From Citrobacter farmeri (GTDB lineage: Bacteria > Pseudomonadota > Gammaproteobacteria > Enterobacterales > Enterobacteriaceae), in contig NZ_CP077291.1 of assembly GCF_019048065.1 (NCBI RefSeq), positions 4,526,001-4,590,000 of the forward strand: a stretch of DNA of 64,000 bases, given 5' to 3'. Below the pieces are notes generated by a model. The model made no database searches and was not told where the DNA came from. It saw only the letters and a list, made by a program, of their open reading frames with translations. This document shows, in pieces, positions 47,865-55,727 of this stretch. The translations under genes were made by a program, and so were the position numbers. The stretch's first letter is position 1, and each line of letters opens with the position of its first letter.

Positions 47865-48764
47865 ATGGATAAAATTCATGCAATGCAGTTATTCATTCGT
47901 GTCGCAGAACTGGAGAGTTTTTCTCGCGCTGCCGACACTCTGGGACTCCCTAAAGGTAGCGTATCGCGCCAGATTCAGGCGCTGGAGAACCATCTGGGTA
48001 CCCAGCTTTTGCACCGCACCACGCGGCGGGTACAGCTGACGCAAGACGGCATGGTCTATTACGAACGGGCGAAAGATTTGTTGAGTAATCTGGATGAACT
48101 CGACGGCCTGTTTCAGCACGATCCCACCAGTATTAGCGGCAAATTACGGGTCGATATGCCGGTTGGCGTTGCACGAAATCTGGTAATCCCCCGCCTTCCC
48201 GCTTTTTTACAGCAGTATCCGGGAATTGAACTGGAACTCAGCAGCAGTGACCGGTTAGTGGATTTGGTCCGCGAAGGTTTTGACTGCGTGGTGCGAGTCG
48301 GCACGCTGAAGGATTCCGGCCTGATCGCACGTCCACTGGGCAAGCTTACCGTGATCAACTGTGCCAGCCCGCAATACCTGACGCGTTTTGGCTATCCGGA
48401 AAGCCTTGAGGATCTCGCCTCCCATGCGGTGGTGCACTATTCGCTCAATCTGGGGACACGACCGCCGGGTTTTGAAATCGCCACCAGCAGCGGGACGCAG
48501 TGGATAAAAACCGGCGGCACCCTGACGGTAAATAGCACCGAAACCTATCACGCCGCCTGTCTGGCAGGGCTGGGAATTATTCAGGTTCCTCGCGTAGGGG
48601 TTCGCGAGGCGTTACGTAGCGGTACGCTCGTTGAGGTGCTGCCGCAGTACCGCGCCTCGCCGATGCCGGTATCGCTGCTTTACCCGCACCGGCGTAATCT
48701 TTCACGCCGCGTGCACCTGCTTATGGAGTGGCTGACGGGCGTGATGAAGGACTACGTGGACTGA
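47865..48764 (+). CDS. yhjC: YhjC, LysR-type transcriptional regulator
   Basis: 299 residues, the length of E. coli YhjC, beginning MDKIHAMQLFIRVAELESFSRAAD. It has the N-terminal winged helix (about 1-60, with LPKGSVSRQIQALENHLGTQLL) and the two-lobed effector domain. It belongs to the branch of LysR regulators near PtxR/PigT-like proteins that commonly control a divergent oxidoreductase. Ends 47 bp before yhjD. Confidence 0.9.
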   Translation: MDKIHAMQLFIRVAELESFSRAADTLGLPKGSVSRQIQALENHLGTQLLHRTTRRVQLTQDGMVYYERAKDLLSNLDELDGLFQHDPTSISGKLRVDMPVGVARNLVIPRLPAFLQQYPGIELELSSSDRLVDLVREGFDCVVRVGTLKDSGLIARPLGKLTVINCASPQYLTRFGYPESLEDLASHAVVHYSLNLGTRPPGFEIATSSGTQWIKTGGTLTVNSTETYHAACLAGLGIIQVPRVGVREALRSGTLVEVLPQYRASPMPVSLLYPHRRNLSRRVHLLMEWLTGVMKDYVD

Positions 48765-48811
48765 GACGCTATACTGTCCAGAGAATTAACAAAAGAAGGA
48801 CGCCTGACCTG

Positions 48812-49840
48812 ATGATGCAGGATAACAACGTAAAACGCCCCACTGAGGAACTTGAACACGATCCGGTGCGCAAAGTCGACACAACCGCAACCGCAGAACA
48901 CGAGAAGAAAAGCACCGCCAGCGAGACGCTGAAAACGGTCACCACCACCGTCGAAAAAATCCAGCGCATCCCGGTGATTGCGCACCTGCTCCGTGCGGCT
49001 GAACGCTTTAACGATCGGTTAGGGAATCAGTTCGGCGCGGCCATTACCTACTTCTCGTTTTTGTCTATGATCCCTATCCTGATGGTGTCATTTGCCGCCG
49101 CAGGCTTTATTCTCGCCTCACATCCCACGCTATTGCAGGACATCTTCAATAAAATCCTGATGAACGTCAGCGACCCGACGCTTGCCGCGACGCTGAAAAG
49201 TACCATCAATACTGCTGTACAGCAGCGTACTACCGTCGGTCTGGTCGGGTTAGGGATCGCCCTCTACTCCGGGATTAACTGGATGGGTAATCTGCGCGAG
49301 GCGATACGCGCCCAGTCGCGGGACGTCTGGGAACGCACGCCGCAGGATCAGGAGAAAATCTGGATCAAATACCTGCGTGATTTTATCTCACTGATTGGCC
49401 TGTTGATTGCGCTGATTGTGACGCTGTCGATCACCTCGGTCGCCGGTTCGGCGCAACAGATGATTATCTCCGCCCTCTACCTCGACAGCATAGAGTGGCT
49501 GAAACCCACCTGGCGGTTGATTGGTCTGGCGATCTCTATTTTCGCCAACTATCTGCTGTTCTTCTGGATTTTCTGGCGCTTGCCTCGTCATCGCCCGCGT
49601 AAAAAAGCGTTGATTCGCGGTACGCTGATTGCGGCGATTGGCTTTGAGGTCATTAAAATCATCATGACCTGGACCCTGCCGGCACTGGTGAAATCGCCCT
49701 CCGGCGCGGCGTTTGGTTCCGTGCTGGGGCTGATGGCGTTCTTCTACTTTTTCGCGCGCCTGACGCTGTTCTGCGCGGCCTGGATTGCGACTGCCGAGTA
49801 CAAGGATGACCCCCGGATGCCGGGCAAAACGCACCGTTGA
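48812..49840 (+). CDS. yhjD: YhjD, YihY/BrkB-family inner-membrane protein
   Basis: 342 residues. A charged cytoplasmic N-terminal tail of about 70 residues precedes the BrkB domain: LGNQFGAAITYFSFLSMIPILMVSFAAAGF, then further helices with GINWMGNLREAIRAQSRDVWER and a last GLMAFFYFFARLTLFCAAWIATAEY (all cited in parts). In E. coli a gain-of-function yhjD allele allows growth without Kdo by moving lipid IVA, so a lipid-flipping role is proposed. Start ATG 48812 (or 48815) after AAGAAGGA; the upstream frame overlapping yhjC is ignored. Confidence 0.92.
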   Translation: MMQDNNVKRPTEELEHDPVRKVDTTATAEHEKKSTASETLKTVTTTVEKIQRIPVIAHLLRAAERFNDRLGNQFGAAITYFSFLSMIPILMVSFAAAGFILASHPTLLQDIFNKILMNVSDPTLAATLKSTINTAVQQRTTVGLVGLGIALYSGINWMGNLREAIRAQSRDVWERTPQDQEKIWIKYLRDFISLIGLLIALIVTLSITSVAGSAQQMIISALYLDSIEWLKPTWRLIGLAISIFANYLLFFWIFWRLPRHRPRKKALIRGTLIAAIGFEVIKIIMTWTLPALVKSPSGAAFGSVLGLMAFFYFFARLTLFCAAWIATAEYKDDPRMPGKTHR

Positions 49841-49852
49841 TTCTCACCCTCT

Positions 49853-49932
49853 GCCGGATGGCGCTGCGCTTATCCGGCCTACAAAACATCGCAAATCGTA
49901 GGCCGGATCAGGCGCTTGCGCCGTCATCCGGC
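49853..49932. repeat. REP pair (BIME) after yhjD
   Basis: Forward REP 49853-49882 (GCCGGATGGCGCTGCGC..) and inverted REP 49898-49932 (GTAGGCCGGATCAGGCG..) with a 15-bp spacer. Lies within the 352-bp gap between yhjD and yhjE. Confidence 0.92.
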
Positions 49933-50192
49933 AATATGGTCAGGCACTTACTTCCGCATCACCTCACTCATTCAGCATTTAAATCCAGCCCTTAACTTTT
50001 ATTTAACCAAAAACCAGTTTTATCCACTAATTTTAAAATTGTGTGAAGCATTTCATGGACGAGAAATCGCAGGCATAAACATTATCCGCTTTTTGCCTGA
50101 TTTTTAACCATGTTGAGCGGTTGTTACAGATTGAAATGTCGCTTTTGCTGTGCGTAATATGGCCGTTCGTTCGCCAAAAATAAGAAAATACT
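49933..50192 (+). other. yhjE upstream region
   Basis: The remainder of the yhjD-yhjE gap, AT-rich. It contains CAGGCA (50070-50075) and TGCCTG (50094-50099) followed by ATTTTTAA, a hairpin with T-run that looks like a terminator 94 bp before yhjE. The yhjE promoter may lie after it, or it may attenuate a longer transcript. Confidence 0.5.
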
Positions 50193-51515
50193 ATGCAAGC
50201 AACCGCCACCACACTCGATAACGAGCAGGAACATACCCCGGTCAATTCGCGCAATAAGGTCGTCGTCGCCTCACTCATTGGCACCGCCATTGAGTTCTTC
50301 GACTTCTACATCTACGCGACCGCCGCCGTCATTGTCTTCCCGCACATTTTCTTCCCGCAGGGCGACCCGACCGCCGCAACGCTACAGTCGCTCGCCACGT
50401 TCGCCATCGCCTTTGTCGCTCGCCCGATTGGTTCCGCGCTCTTCGGCCACTTTGGCGATCGGGTAGGACGTAAAGTGACGCTGGTGGCGTCTTTGCTGAC
50501 AATGGGGATCTCAACGGTGATCATCGGCCTGCTGCCTGGCTACGCCACCATTGGCATCTTCGCCCCGCTGCTGCTGGCGCTGGCACGTTTTGGTCAGGGC
50601 CTGGGGCTGGGCGGAGAATGGGGCGGTGCGGCGCTGCTGGCGACAGAGAACGCCCCGCCGCGTAAGCGTGCGCTGTATGGCTCGTTCCCGCAGTTGGGCG
50701 CACCCATTGGTTTCTTCTTTGCCAACGGCACCTTCCTGCTGCTCTCCTGGCTGCTGACCGATGAGCAGTTCATGAGCTGGGGCTGGCGCGTACCGTTTAT
50801 CTTCTCTGCGGTGCTGGTGATTATCGGTCTTTATGTCCGTGTTTCGCTGCATGAGACACCGGTCTTCGCCAAAGTGGCTGCCGCGAAAAAACAGGTGAAA
50901 ATCCCGCTCGGAACCCTGCTGACCAAACACGTTCGCGTGACGATCCTTGGCACGTTCATCATGCTCGCGACCTATACACTGTTTTATATCATGACCGTCT
51001 ATTCGATGACGTTCAGTACCGCCGCTGCGCCGGTCGGTCTGGGTCTGCCGCGCAATGAAGTATTATGGATGCTAATGATGGCGGTTATTGGCTTTGGCGT
51101 GATGGTGCCGGTTGCCGGCTTGCTCGCCGATGCTTTTGGCCGTCGCAAGAGCATGGTCATCATCACCACAATGATTATCCTGTTCGCGCTGTTCGCCTTT
51201 AAACCGCTACTGGGATCCGGCAATCCGGCGCTGGTCTTCGCCTTCCTGCTGCTGGGGTTGAGCCTGATGGGACTGACGTTTGGGCCGATGGGCGCACTGT
51301 TGCCCGAACTGTTCCCGACCGAAGTACGCTACACCGGCGCATCGTTCTCCTATAACGTCTCCTCAATTCTGGGCGCGTCCGTCGCGCCGTATATCGCCGC
51401 ATGGTTGCAGTCCAACTATGGGCTGGCGGCAGTGGGAACCTATCTGGCGTCTATGGCGGCATTAACGCTGATCGCGCTGCTGTTAACCCATGAGACGCGT
51501 CACCAGTCACTGTAA
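50193..51515 (+). CDS. yhjE: YhjE, MFS metabolite:proton symporter
   Basis: 440 residues, as E. coli YhjE, of the metabolite:H+ symporter branch (ShiA, ProP, KgtP). Twelve predicted helices. Signatures: GTAIEFFDFYIYA (helix 1) and RPIGSALFGHFGDRVGRKVTL between helices 2 and 3 (two stretches), with a repeat-like AFGRRKSMV in the second half. Its substrate is not established. Followed by a REP pair. Confidence 0.93.
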   Translation: MQATATTLDNEQEHTPVNSRNKVVVASLIGTAIEFFDFYIYATAAVIVFPHIFFPQGDPTAATLQSLATFAIAFVARPIGSALFGHFGDRVGRKVTLVASLLTMGISTVIIGLLPGYATIGIFAPLLLALARFGQGLGLGGEWGGAALLATENAPPRKRALYGSFPQLGAPIGFFFANGTFLLLSWLLTDEQFMSWGWRVPFIFSAVLVIIGLYVRVSLHETPVFAKVAAAKKQVKIPLGTLLTKHVRVTILGTFIMLATYTLFYIMTVYSMTFSTAAAPVGLGLPRNEVLWMLMMAVIGFGVMVPVAGLLADAFGRRKSMVIITTMIILFALFAFKPLLGSGNPALVFAFLLLGLSLMGLTFGPMGALLPELFPTEVRYTGASFSYNVSSILGASVAPYIAAWLQSNYGLAAVGTYLASMAALTLIALLLTHETRHQSL

Positions 51516-51523
51516 TCTTTACA

Positions 51524-51605
51524 TGCCGGGTGTGGCGGCTACGCCTTACCCGGCCTACAAACACAACCACTTCCGTAGGCCGGGTAAGCGCAAGCGCCCC
51601 CGGCA
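51524..51605. repeat. REP pair (BIME) between yhjE and yhjG
   Basis: Forward unit 51524-51558 (TGCCGGGTGTGGCGGC..) and inverted unit 51575-51605 (GTAGGCCGGGTAAGCGC..) between convergent genes, 17 bp from the yhjG stop. Confidence 0.92.
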
Positions 51606-51622
51606 CAACGCAGACCACACCA

Positions 51623-53683
51623 TCACTTCTTCATCTGCGACAAAATCATCCGGCACTGGTTGGCATCCCCTTCCGAGGGTGAAATCAGCGCCAGCAGCGC
51701 GGCGGCGGGCGTCACTAACGTCGCCAGCGCCGCAGCTACCGCGCCACGGGCAATCAATGGCCCCGCCTTTACCCCCGCCTGCGGCGACTTAAACGTCCCG
51801 CGCACGTACAGTGGCGAACGCAGGGTAATGATGCGGATGCCTTTGCTCTCCGGATCAATGGTCAAATCCAGCTGTTCTGAAGCAAAGCTTGCCGTCCCGG
51901 TGACGTTGATCAGCGCATTTTCGGTATCGAAAGCGAAAATTTGCGGACGCGCCACGCCGTTCACAATATCGAGATTCGCCGCCGCACAGTTGACCCGCAC
52001 TTCGTCATCACCAAAGATCTGCCCAACAATGTAGTTCCCGACGTTCAGGCCGACGATCTCCATCAGGTTGCGGCTAATCAGCCCGTCGTTCATCAGCAGT
52101 TTCAGGTTGCCGTTGCTGTTGCCCAGCAGCGCCGCCACGGAATTTCCGCTGCCACGAAGTTCGGCATCACCGTTCATTTCACCCAGCGTTTTCTGCATCA
52201 GTTCGACGTTCGGCATCAGTTCTTTCAGTTTTAAACGACGCGCCTGAATATCTGCGCGCCCCTGCATCGGCTTTTTGTCGCCTTCCAGATGAATCGTTGA
52301 ACTGATGCTGCCGCCCGCCAGACCAAACTTCAGCGGTTGCAGGCGCAGGTCGGCATTCCGCAGAATAATGTGGGTTGAGAGATCGCTGATGGGCAGACTG
52401 CTGCCATGTTCAATACGCCGCCCTTTGAAGCGCACGTCGGCGTCCATCACGTTCCACTTGTCCGTTTCGAAGCGGTCATAGGGCAGCACTTTGTCCGCCG
52501 GCTGTAGACGCTTTTCGCCCTTTTTCTGTTCCGAGCGCTTCGCCTTCTCCGCACCTTTACCAGAGTCAACGCCGATCAGCGGCCCCAGATCTGCCAGCCT
52601 GAGCTGACGAGACTCCACGTCGCCTTCCAGTTTCGGACGCGGTTTCCCCGTCGTATAAGTCAGGGAGCCATGAATGTCGCTGTCGCCGATTCGTCCATTG
52701 AATCCCCGGTAATCAAACACCGAAGACGTACTGGAATCGATTTTCGCCACCAGCCGACCGTCCGTTTCGAACGGCGGCGTATCCGGCAACAGTACCCCCG
52801 TCAGGTCATACAGTTCGCCCAGCGAGTCTCCGGAGAATTTCAGTTGCAGATCGACGCCACCCATCGTCATCGGATCTTTAACCACGCCCTCCAGCGCCAC
52901 CCGGGTATTGCCGGAGCGTAAATCGGCCTGCACCGGAAACGCTGCGCCTTCGCTACGCAGCGCCAGCATACCGCCCATTTTTCCCGTTCCGGTGAGCGGT
53001 TCGCCGTTGTATCGTCCCTGCGCCTTCAGGCCAAACACATAATCGTCGACCTTCGCGTTATCGCCTTTCGCTTTGCTTCCCGTCACTTCACTGAACGGTA
53101 ACGGCTTGCCCAGCGGATCAACCAGGATCTCGATATCCGCGTTGCTGACCTTATCGTCAATAGCGATCCGCCCCTGATCGAAGAGAATCGTGTCCAGCCG
53201 GAAAGACCAGTCAGACGGTTTAGCATTGGGATCTTTGTTTTCTGCGCCTGCCAGGTCGAATGTCCAGTTATTGTTTTTCTCGGACAGGCGAATCAACCGC
53301 GCATCGGGTTTCACCAGTTTGATCCACGGCAGCCAGACGGTTTTGCTTAACAGCGCCAGCGGGGCGAGCGTCGCTTCAATGCGGGGAAGGTGCACCATCG
53401 TCACCTCAGGAATATCGGGGGGATTGCCGAGGATAATATCTTCAGCATGCACGTGCGGCCACGGCACCCAACTGCGCCAGCCGGTCTCCTGCTTTTGGCG
53501 CTCCCAGACGACACCCAAATCACCACGAATGGCGAACGGTCGGTTAAGTTCGGTAGAGACTTTCTGGTTGATGGTCGGTTTGAGGCGGTTCCAGTCAAAT
53601 GTCGCTATTAGTACGATAACGACAACGATCAACAACAAGAAAGTCCCTGTTATCGCAGCAGTTATTTTTCCGGCTTTAGTCAT
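51623..53683 (-). CDS. yhjG: YhjG, AsmA-family protein
   Basis: 686 residues, the E. coli length, starting MTKAGKITAAITG at 53683. A single N-terminal membrane helix (about 5-29) is followed by a long periplasmic AsmA domain with the conserved start DWNRLKPTINQKVSTELNRPF (parts) and the C-terminal AsmA-like region (NYIVGQIFGDDEVRVNCAAANLD, parts). AsmA-like proteins are thought to bridge the periplasm for phospholipid transport. It is monocistronic. Confidence 0.92.
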   Translation of the reverse strand: MTKAGKITAAITGTFLLLIVVVIVLIATFDWNRLKPTINQKVSTELNRPFAIRGDLGVVWERQKQETGWRSWVPWPHVHAEDIILGNPPDIPEVTMVHLPRIEATLAPLALLSKTVWLPWIKLVKPDARLIRLSEKNNNWTFDLAGAENKDPNAKPSDWSFRLDTILFDQGRIAIDDKVSNADIEILVDPLGKPLPFSEVTGSKAKGDNAKVDDYVFGLKAQGRYNGEPLTGTGKMGGMLALRSEGAAFPVQADLRSGNTRVALEGVVKDPMTMGGVDLQLKFSGDSLGELYDLTGVLLPDTPPFETDGRLVAKIDSSTSSVFDYRGFNGRIGDSDIHGSLTYTTGKPRPKLEGDVESRQLRLADLGPLIGVDSGKGAEKAKRSEQKKGEKRLQPADKVLPYDRFETDKWNVMDADVRFKGRRIEHGSSLPISDLSTHIILRNADLRLQPLKFGLAGGSISSTIHLEGDKKPMQGRADIQARRLKLKELMPNVELMQKTLGEMNGDAELRGSGNSVAALLGNSNGNLKLLMNDGLISRNLMEIVGLNVGNYIVGQIFGDDEVRVNCAAANLDIVNGVARPQIFAFDTENALINVTGTASFASEQLDLTIDPESKGIRIITLRSPLYVRGTFKSPQAGVKAGPLIARGAVAAALATLVTPAAALLALISPSEGDANQCRMILSQMKK

Positions 53684-53760
53684 AGTTAGCGTCCTCACGT
53701 CTTCCCTTGCCTGTCCTAAAGATAGTCCAGCCAGACGGAGTTAGCGGAAACTGCCGGTTT

Positions 53761-54528
53761 TTAGAGTGACAGAATGACCTCATCGAGATGGGAAAATGGC
53801 ACCGGACGCGACAGAAAATAGCCCTGTGCGGCAAAGGCAGGCGAGCGTTGTACATCGCGCCACTCTTCCAGCGTTTCCACCCCTTCAACGATCACACCGC
53901 GGCAATAGCGGTTCATCAGTTGCAGCAGCATCGTGAAGAGATTGCGCCCCTCAGGCGTCTGGCGAAGCATCACGAACAGTTCACGCGAGACTTTGATGTA
54001 GTCATAGCGGACCTCGTTCAGGGCAGAGAAGTTGGCCATCCCGGTGCCAAAATCATCCAGCCACAGCGGACCAAACTCGCACATGCTGGCAAAGGAGGAT
54101 TCTTTTGGCAGATGAATATGTTCTACCAGCTCAAAACGCAGCCACGGCATCCGTTCAATCATCTGCACAATGGTGGGCTGCTGGCGCATGGTGAGCAGTG
54201 TCGGACCATCGACATTCACGGAGGCCAGTAATTCATGACGCTGGAAAAAGTCAGCCTTCTGCTCCAGCAACTGAAGTTGTTCTTTGACGATATCAATGCG
54301 ATGGCGCACCGCCACCCCGGCAAAATAGCGGTCAGGCGCGATGCGTTGGGTTGGGTTGTCCGGATGCGTCACCACCGTCAGCAGCTCAACCGCTAACAGG
54401 CGGCCGTTGGTCTGGTAAATCGGCTGATAAGTGTAAGCACGATCACACTGCAGCCAAAAGCGCCGATCCTGCAAGCTTTCAACGCTCGCCTCGGAATTGC
54501 TTAGCTGCTGGATAACCTGGTTTATCAT
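53761..54528 (-). CDS. pdeH: PdeH (YhjH), c-di-GMP phosphodiesterase
   Basis: 255 residues, a stand-alone EAL domain. The EAL position reads LAVELL (45-50) with the essential glutamate; LVEHI (134-138), DDFGTG (158-163) and EGVET follow, so catalysis should be intact. It degrades c-di-GMP to keep the flagellar brake YcgR off and favours motility over cellulose. ATG 54528 is preferred over an upstream one at 54573. The gene is preceded by a FliA promoter, which means that it belongs to the flagellar regulon. Confidence 0.96.
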   Translation of the reverse strand: MINQVIQQLSNSEASVESLQDRRFWLQCDRAYTYQPIYQTNGRLLAVELLTVVTHPDNPTQRIAPDRYFAGVAVRHRIDIVKEQLQLLEQKADFFQRHELLASVNVDGPTLLTMRQQPTIVQMIERMPWLRFELVEHIHLPKESSFASMCEFGPLWLDDFGTGMANFSALNEVRYDYIKVSRELFVMLRQTPEGRNLFTMLLQLMNRYCRGVIVEGVETLEEWRDVQRSPAFAAQGYFLSRPVPFSHLDEVILSL

Positions 54529-54576
54529 CTCAGATGTCCCGTGATTAAGTGTGTTACCGCCCCGACTCGTCAAAGG

Positions 54577-54603
54577 TTATCGGCCTTCGGACGGAGAACT
54601 TTA
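54577..54603 (-). promoter_or_regulatory. FliA (sigma-28) promoter of pdeH
   Basis: On the minus strand: TAAAGTTC (54603-54596), 11 bp, GCCGATAA (54584-54577). It matches the sigma-28 consensus TAAAGTTT-N11-GCCGATAA at all but one position, 49 bp before the pdeH start. Confidence 0.93.
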
Positions 54604-54675
54604 TGTTCAGTCATGCGCAAAATCGAAAACGGTTTTGTAAAAATCAACGCAGAATACGGACTGGCTCAAAAAAAA

Positions 54676-54697
54676 TTTTGGAACGTTGTTTTAATAT
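54676..54697. promoter_or_regulatory. KdgR-like site upstream of kdgK
   Basis: TTTTGGAACGTTGTTTTAAT resembles the KdgR operator (GAAAC..GTTTC type core) and lies 63 bp before kdgK, which is a KdgR target in E. coli. Confidence 0.5.
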
Positions 54698-54759
54698 GGT
54701 TGACCACCTCACACCCACAGCGCACACTAACGCTAACTTTTTTAAGCAGGTTCACGACT

Positions 54760-55689
54760 ATGTCCAAAAAGATTGCCGTGATTGGCGAATGCATGATTGA
54801 GCTGTCACAGAAAGGCGCAGACGTTCAGCGCGGATTCGGTGGCGACACATTGAATACCTCCGTTTACATTGCCCGTCAGGTTGATGCTGCGGCGCTCTCC
54901 GTGCACTACGTCACGGCACTGGGCACGGACAGTTTCAGCCAGCAGATGCTGGAATCATGGCACGGTGAAAACGTGGATACCTCGCTGACGCAGCGCATGG
55001 AAAACCGTCTGCCGGGCCTCTACTACATCGAGACCGACAGCACCGGCGAGCGGACGTTCTATTACTGGCGTAACGAAGCGGCGGCAAAATTCTGGCTGGA
55101 GAGTGAGCAGTCGGCAGCCATTTGCGAAGAACTGGCAACCTTTGACTATCTCTACCTGAGCGGTATCAGCCTTGCAATCCTGAGCCCGTCCAGCCGCGAC
55201 AAATTGCTGTCGCTGCTACGCGAATGCCGCGCCAACGGCGGAAAAGTCATTTTCGACAACAACTACCGTCCGCGGCTGTGGGCCAGCAAAGAAGAGACCC
55301 GGCAGGTTTACCAGAAGATGCTGGAATGCACCGATATCGCCTTCCTGACGCTGGACGACGAAGATGCGCTCTGGGGCGTGAAACCGGTTGAAGAGGTGAT
55401 CGCACGTACGCATGCCGCGGGTGTGCAGGAAGTGGTAGTGAAACGGGGCGCGGATTCTTGCCTGGTGTCTGTCGACGGTAATGAACCGATCGACGTGCCT
55501 GCGGTGAAACTGCCAAAAGAGAAAGTGATCGATACTACCGCCGCTGGCGACTCGTTCAGCGCCGGGTATCTGGCCGTCCGTTTAACCGGCGGCGATGCCG
55601 CCGAAGCCGCCAAACGAGGTCACCTGACTGCCAGCACCGTCATTCAGCATCGCGGGGCGATTATCCCACGCGACGCCATGCCGCAATAA
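54760..55689 (+). CDS. kdgK: KdgK, 2-keto-3-deoxygluconate kinase
   Basis: 309 residues, E. coli length, beginning MSKKIAVIGECMIELSQKG. A PfkB-family sugar kinase with GGDTLNTSVYIAR near the amino end and the catalytic DTTAAGDSFSAGYL motif (aspartate base in GDSF). It phosphorylates 2-keto-3-deoxygluconate in pectin and glucuronate breakdown. The long in-frame extension upstream (from 54541) has no ribosome site and is discarded. Confidence 0.96.
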   Translation: MSKKIAVIGECMIELSQKGADVQRGFGGDTLNTSVYIARQVDAAALSVHYVTALGTDSFSQQMLESWHGENVDTSLTQRMENRLPGLYYIETDSTGERTFYYWRNEAAAKFWLESEQSAAICEELATFDYLYLSGISLAILSPSSRDKLLSLLRECRANGGKVIFDNNYRPRLWASKEETRQVYQKMLECTDIAFLTLDDEDALWGVKPVEEVIARTHAAGVQEVVVKRGADSCLVSVDGNEPIDVPAVKLPKEKVIDTTAAGDSFSAGYLAVRLTGGDAAEAAKRGHLTASTVIQHRGAIIPRDAMPQ

Positions 55690-55692
55690 GAC

Positions 55693-55722
55693 TTTCCCCC
55701 CTCCCGTCAGGGAGGGGGGAAA
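55693..55722. terminator. Bidirectional terminator between kdgK and yhjJ
   Basis: TTTCCCCCCTCCC (55693-55705), loop GTCA, GGGAGGGGGGAAA (55710-55722): perfect 13-bp arms with flanking A and T runs. It serves both convergent genes. Confidence 0.92.
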
Positions 55723-55727
55723 ATTCA

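Noticed and set aside
54541..54759. N-terminal extension of kdgK by 73 codons
   Set aside because: It covers the FliA promoter of pdeH and the KdgR-like site and is absent from the known enzyme.
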